Below, in pieces: positions 24,301-30,300 of a stretch of DNA of 30,907 nt. A program made the position numbers and the translations under genes. Source of the stretch: CAZFQG01 sp964520785 (GTDB taxonomy: Bacteria; Planctomycetota; Planctomycetia; Pirellulales; Thermoguttaceae). The first letter of the stretch is position 1, and every line of letters starts with the position of its first letter. The DNA lies in assembly GCA_964520785.1 (NCBI GenBank), contig CAZFQG010000061.1:1-30907 (forward strand), written 5' to 3'. A model generated the notes under the pieces. It was not told where the DNA came from and did not search any database. It saw nothing but the letters and a program-made list of their open reading frames with translations.

Positions 24301-27300
24301 ATCACCAGGCTGTCGGTTTCCTCGACGACGATTTCCGAACCGCTCTCGACGCCCTCGTCGCGGGTCAGGACGGTGAGCCCGCCGACCGTCGTCTCGATCT
24401 TGTTCGAGCCCAAGTACGTGTCGTTGTAGATATTGTCCGCCGCGAGAATCAGGTGCGAGCCGGCGCCGAGGAACTTCATGCCGTCGTGCATGGTGATGTT
24501 CCCTTGGGCGATGAACCGCATCTCGCCGCCGCCAAGCCGGTCGTCGTTGTCGCCGGAGGCGGAGGTGACATCCTCGTGGAAATCGATGGCCGCCTGGCCG
24601 GGGACGTTTGCCGTGTAAACGCGAAGATTGCCGTCGTTGATGGCGTTGAAGTGGGCATTGAGTTCGAGCGAACTCTTGCGGATATGCCAATCCAGATCGT
24701 GCGCGTCGATCGCGTGATCGATGGTGCCCACCGCGTCCTCGGTATCATGCACCAGCGGCGCGGAGGATCCGTACCGCGCACCAATACTGTCGGCCGTGAT
24801 ATGGAAGTCGCCGGTGGCGTGGAAAGCGGCGTCGAGAACCACGTCCTCCACCGCTTCGATGACGATGTCGTTCCCCTTGAAGAGCATCGAGGAACCGTCC
24901 ACCTTCGGCTTGATCACGACGTTGTTCCCGGAGACGTAGAGATCGCTCCGGCCCATGTTCGGCTGGGCGATATCGGAGGTGATCGTCAGGTTGATCGGGT
25001 GGAACGTGGTCACGCTCTCTTCGTCGATCTGGGACTCTCGGGCCACGAGCGTGAACTTCTCCACGTCGTCGGTGAACCGGAAGACCTCGCGGCCGCTTCG
25101 GATTTCGTGATCGTTGATCGTGATCGTGTCCGGCAGGGACGGGTCCATCTCGATCCCGACGAGGTTTTCGAAGATCACCTCGTCCAGGTCGCTGTCATTG
25201 TCGACGAACGAGATGATGCCGTCGGCCTTGGTCGACGTATTCCGTCCGAGCCGGAACGTGGTCGTGCTGGGACCGCCGGTATCCTCGATGGTCAAGAGCC
25301 CTTCCGGCGGGTCGGAAATGTAGATCGTGTCCTTTCCGGTGCCCAGGATGAGATGCGTCACCTGCGCCCGGCCCAGGCGCAGCTCCTCCTTGGCCGTATT
25401 GATCGTAATCCCGCCGGCGGTGATGTTCACCGTCATGTCGTCGCTAACGCCGCTGAAATCGACGACCGTTCCCCCTTCGGTATCGCGGAAGCGGTCCTCG
25501 CCGAACCCGGTCGTGAAATAGTAGGTGTCCATCCCGCCCATGCTGGTCAGGGAATCCGCGCCCGGTCCTCCGGTGATTTCGTCGTCGCCGTTGCCCCCGG
25601 TAATGCGGTCGTCGCCGGGGCCTCCGTCGATAATGTTTCCGCCCGAGCCGCCGGTAATCCGATCGTCTCCGTCGTTCCCTTCGATCCGCGTCGGGCTGAT
25701 CGACCTTGAAGCGTCGAGGGTATCGTTACCCGGCCCGCCGATAAGGATTTGAGTGCCGATGCCGGTGCCCGTGCCGGTGATCAGCTTATCGTCCCCCGGA
25801 CCGCCGTCGAACTCCACGTCGACGCCGGTGAGGGCGGAAGCGTCGAGGACGTCGTTCCCGGCACCGCCGTCGGCGATCACCTTGCTGAACGTTCCCCCCT
25901 GCGGCGCGTAGTCCCACGACCACTCACCGTACGAGACGGTAATACCGCTCTGATTACCGGTAAGCGTCACTTTCTCGCCGCCGTCGTCGGTGTCGAGGTA
26001 TTCGCGGTCGCCGGCCCGCTTGCCGGTGTGGAGGACCAGTGTATCCCCCTCGACGTGTGCCAGCACCGGCTGGACCTTCGGCGCGTTATACTCCCACTCC
26101 GCCAGCGTGATATCGAAGATCGTCCAATCGACGACGCGTTTCATGATCTTGCCGACGAACGGAATTGAAACGCCGACGTCGACGAAAACATAGGCCTCGA
26201 AGTAGACCCGGCCGTCGAGGTTGATGATATTGAGCAACCCGCCGGGGGCGTCGTTGCCGGTGTAGTTCCACATCGCGGCCAGCTCGCTGAAGTGAACCCG
26301 GCCGTCATCGTTGATGTCGTTGATGTCCAGTCCCATCTCAAAGCCGACCACGCCGCCCAAGCCCGCCTCGACGAGCAGCGCCCAGATACTGGCCTCCAGG
26401 CCGATTTCGATGCCGAACGCGAACTCGTCTTTCTCCACGCCGGAGGTGATGCCGAAGTCGGCGATATAGAAGCCGTCGAACGCGTACCACCAGTTGCCCG
26501 TATCGATTGCGCGGCGGATGCCGTAGGTGTCGTAGCCGAAGCCGAGGTCGGCCTGGGCCCAGAGGTTCCCCACCGCGGCCAGTTTGAGAACGACGGGGCC
26601 GGCGGTGAGGGTGGCGATCGTCTGGTTGAAATTGAGTTTGTACTCAAGCAGCGGCATTTCGTAGGTGAAGATGATCGCGTCGCCGCCGGTAATCAAGCTC
26701 ATCCAGTTGCTGATATCGAGGATGTGATCGACGATTTCGAACCCGCCCCGATCGGTCGACGTGCCACCCGCGGAATTCCCGCCGGAAAACCGACCACCGG
26801 CCCCGGTCGAGGCGGTGCTGATGGCGTCGAGGACGGATTGCACTCCCGACGGGAGGCTGCCTGCATCCCGTCTCGCGGTGACGTTATTGGTTCCCAGGCC
26901 CATGATATCGCCCAGCAGGATCTCGCCGTTCATTCCAATCATGGCGTCAACCTGGTTGACGATCTCGATCATGTTCTTCGCGGCGTTGAAAAAGGCAACC
27001 GGGATTTCGCTATAACCCAACGCGGAGGAGATCGTGTTGATCAGACCGAGGAGGTTGGGAGGGCTTACGAGGGCGTCGAGCCCGCTCACCTCCGTCAAGA
27101 GGACGTCGAGGACCGGTTCGAATGGGGACAAGATATCGCTGATCTTGTCGGTGATCGGCTTGATGACGTCGGTGATGAACGTCCCCACGTCGATCCGCAG
27201 GTTGTAAAGTCCGAATTCCGGCTCCTCGGCGCCGCCGTCGAGCGTCCAACCCCAACCGGCGACGAAATCGGCCTTCAGTCGCGGCAGGCCGATGTCGCCG

Positions 27301-30300
27301 ATATCGAGGGTCATCGTCAGGTTGAGGCTCGCTTCCAGGCCCAAATCGATGTCGAATATATCCTCGATCGGCGACGAAATCAGGCGGTTGAGCGTGACGC
27401 GGCCCGTCTCGCTATCCCCCATCACGTCGAGCGAAAGATTGCCAAAGATGCCGCTGGGCTGGAAGCCCTCGCGATTGGGATCGCGGTCGATGTCATCCAC
27501 GCTGAGAATGAAGAACAACAGCTTCCCTTCCGCGTAGAACGGGGTCACCTTGGCGTTGTTGAGCGGTTCGCAGTCGAGGAACGCGCCGATCTCCACCATC
27601 AGTTCCGGCGTACCCGGCGCGGTCTTGTCGTTCGTCCCCAGATAGAACCCGTCTTCGACACTCAAACCGAAGGAGAAGTCGTAGCTCCAGGTCATCTCCA
27701 CGGCAAAACCGCCGTCCACCTTCAGGCCGAAGCCGGGAACGTTGATATCCTGCGGAACGTTGATATCCAGCGGAATGTCGATTCCGGTACCGAAAACAAT
27801 TCCCCCCAGGGGCACGTCGAACTGGATCGCGTCGGCATCTTCCGGCACGGAATCCCCCAGGGTCCAACTCTGCACGAGATCACCATCGGCGTCGTACCAG
27901 CCGACCCCGACGTCGTGAATATCGATCCGGCCGTTGCCGTCGCGGTCTTGCAGGATATCCAACTTGCCGGGGCCGAAAACGTCGAACATCGACTCCTGAA
28001 TGGAGGCGATTGCGGTACCCGGACCGCTGAGCTTCTCGCGGAGATCGGCCAGGAAGCCGGTGCGGATGTCGCGGATGAACGTCGCCGCCTTCCCCAGTTT
28101 GTCGCCGACGAGCGGGATATCCTCGGCGAAACCGGAACCCATCACGTCCTGAACCATCCCCAGTCCCCAGTCCAGGCCGTCGAGGATATAGGACGGGTCG
28201 TTGAGGATGCTCAACAACCCGAAGTCGGGCATGGTGATCGAAGGCAGGTCGACGATGACCGCCTCGGCTCCGCCGGAGCCGCCGCCGGCAAGCCGTTTGA
28301 AGGACTCCAGCAGTGCCTCGTCGCCCCAACCGGTCGGATTGGGGGCGTTGTTCGTGTAGACGTGCAGCGGGGTCACGCTCAAAAGCGGAATCTCCAGCGG
28401 CAGGTAGACGTCGAAACCGCCAATGAGATCGTAGGTGAAGTTGTTGCCCAGTTCCTCGGAAAACATGTAGAACCGCCCGTCGTCGGCCGGGTGGCTGCCG
28501 CCGGTTTCGTCCTGATCGATACAGAGCGTGAACGTCGCGAAATCGACGTCGGTGACGACGTAACCGGGGCCGGCGTAGTAGCTTTGCGTTCCGTTTCCAG
28601 GATTTCCGTCGTTGTCGTAGGTCAGCCTGCCGAGGTATGCGGAGCCACCCTTGACGCCGATACCGAATGGGTTGAACATGAGTTCCAGATCGGTCCCTTC
28701 CACTTTCAACCCCACGGTGACGCGCGTTCCGGTGTCGTCCTCCGTCCCCGGACCGTGGGCATCGTAGTCGTAAAGGAAGAAGTCGATATCTCCGCTTTCG
28801 ATCTCACTGAAGTCGATGCCGACCTCGATCGTCATGCTCACGAAGGCGTCCCACGAGATATCCTCCCCGGCGGAGACGAGATCATTGATGAAATCCCAAC
28901 CGCCGCCGACCGAACCGCCGAAGATGCCGATCATGTCCCCCAGATTGAACGCGAAGCTCAGGTTCATGTACTCTTCGTCGAGCAGGTCGGAGAGCATCTT
29001 GTCCCACTGGATGTGGACCTTGATCACCTCCGAGTCACTCGGATCGAGCGAGAGCCCAAACGCATCCCCGTCGGTCAGACCGAGAGCGTTTTCGATGATG
29101 TCTTCCACCTCCTGCAACACGGCGGCCGGATCCTCCGCGGCCAGTTCCACCTTGTCGAGCAAATCTTCGACGAACGCGAACGCGTCCTCGACGCTGCGGT
29201 TGATGATGGGGATCGTCTGATCGTAAAACGACGTATCTTGCAGGGCCATCTCGATGAATTCGACCCCGGTACGGATCGCGTCGATGATCGCCGAGAAATC
29301 CATGTCCCGGAAATTGAACGCGTTGGAGAAGTCGGGCACGACGATGACCACGTGATCCTGGTCGAGGTGCGATTGGATCCGCTGCTGGATCGCCGGAACG
29401 GTGGTGTCCCCCTCCACCACCTCGACCGTCTCCCAATTGAGCAGGTCGGGGATCGTGATCGAGAGTTCCATGTTGCTCAGACCCGTTTCGTCCAAACCCG
29501 GGATGTTCGGCGAGATATCCAGACTCCGCAGTCGGGCCTGCCCGAAACCATTGAAGTCGAACAGAAAATGATCGATCAGCCCGCCGCTGATGAGGTCGGT
29601 GAAGGTGAACTGCCGGTCGTCTTCGGTCTCGATATCGCCGTCTTCATCGAGGGTGATGGTCGCCTCGGCCAGCAGATGGACGCCGGAACCGGTACCCGCC
29701 CCGCCGCCGGTCAGGCTCATAAAGCCGAGCTTCGCGAAGAACTCGAGGTCTTCCACGTCGAGCGATGCCCGGCCGGAAACATAGGCGTTGTTAATGAGGA
29801 ACGTAAACCCTTCCGTTCCGGTCGGTCCGTCGAAGTCGATGACCCATTCGAAACCTCCCTCGACCGACACCTGGATATCGGCGGTGGCGTTCGTCCCCAA
29901 TTCCAAAACGCCGCCAACGTCGAAGCCCAGGTCAATCGGCTGGTTTCGCAAATTGAAGAGATCGTGGTGGAACGAGACGAGATCGCTCTGCTCCAACAGA
30001 CCCAGGTCGACCAGGCCGCCCAGGTCGAACCCCTCGATACCGAGGCTGCCGGCGGCCACCTGCGCCAGATCCAGCAGGTTGCCCCGGCCGACGAGACCGG
30101 CGTCGATGAGATCGGCCAACGAGACGCTCACGTCGGTGGAACCCAGAAGCGATTGCAGCGTGATGTTCCCCACGCCCAGTTCGCCCGGATCGATCAACCC
30201 GGCATTCTCGAGTGCCGAGAGGGCCAGCTCAAGACTTGGATCAAACTCGTTCTGCGCGATCAGTCCCATGGAAAGCGCGTCGCCCAGGCCGTAGGCACGG

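Noticed and set aside
27912..27947. Dockerin domain
   Set aside because: Only one good calcium loop is present, without the paired loop and helices of a true dockerin.
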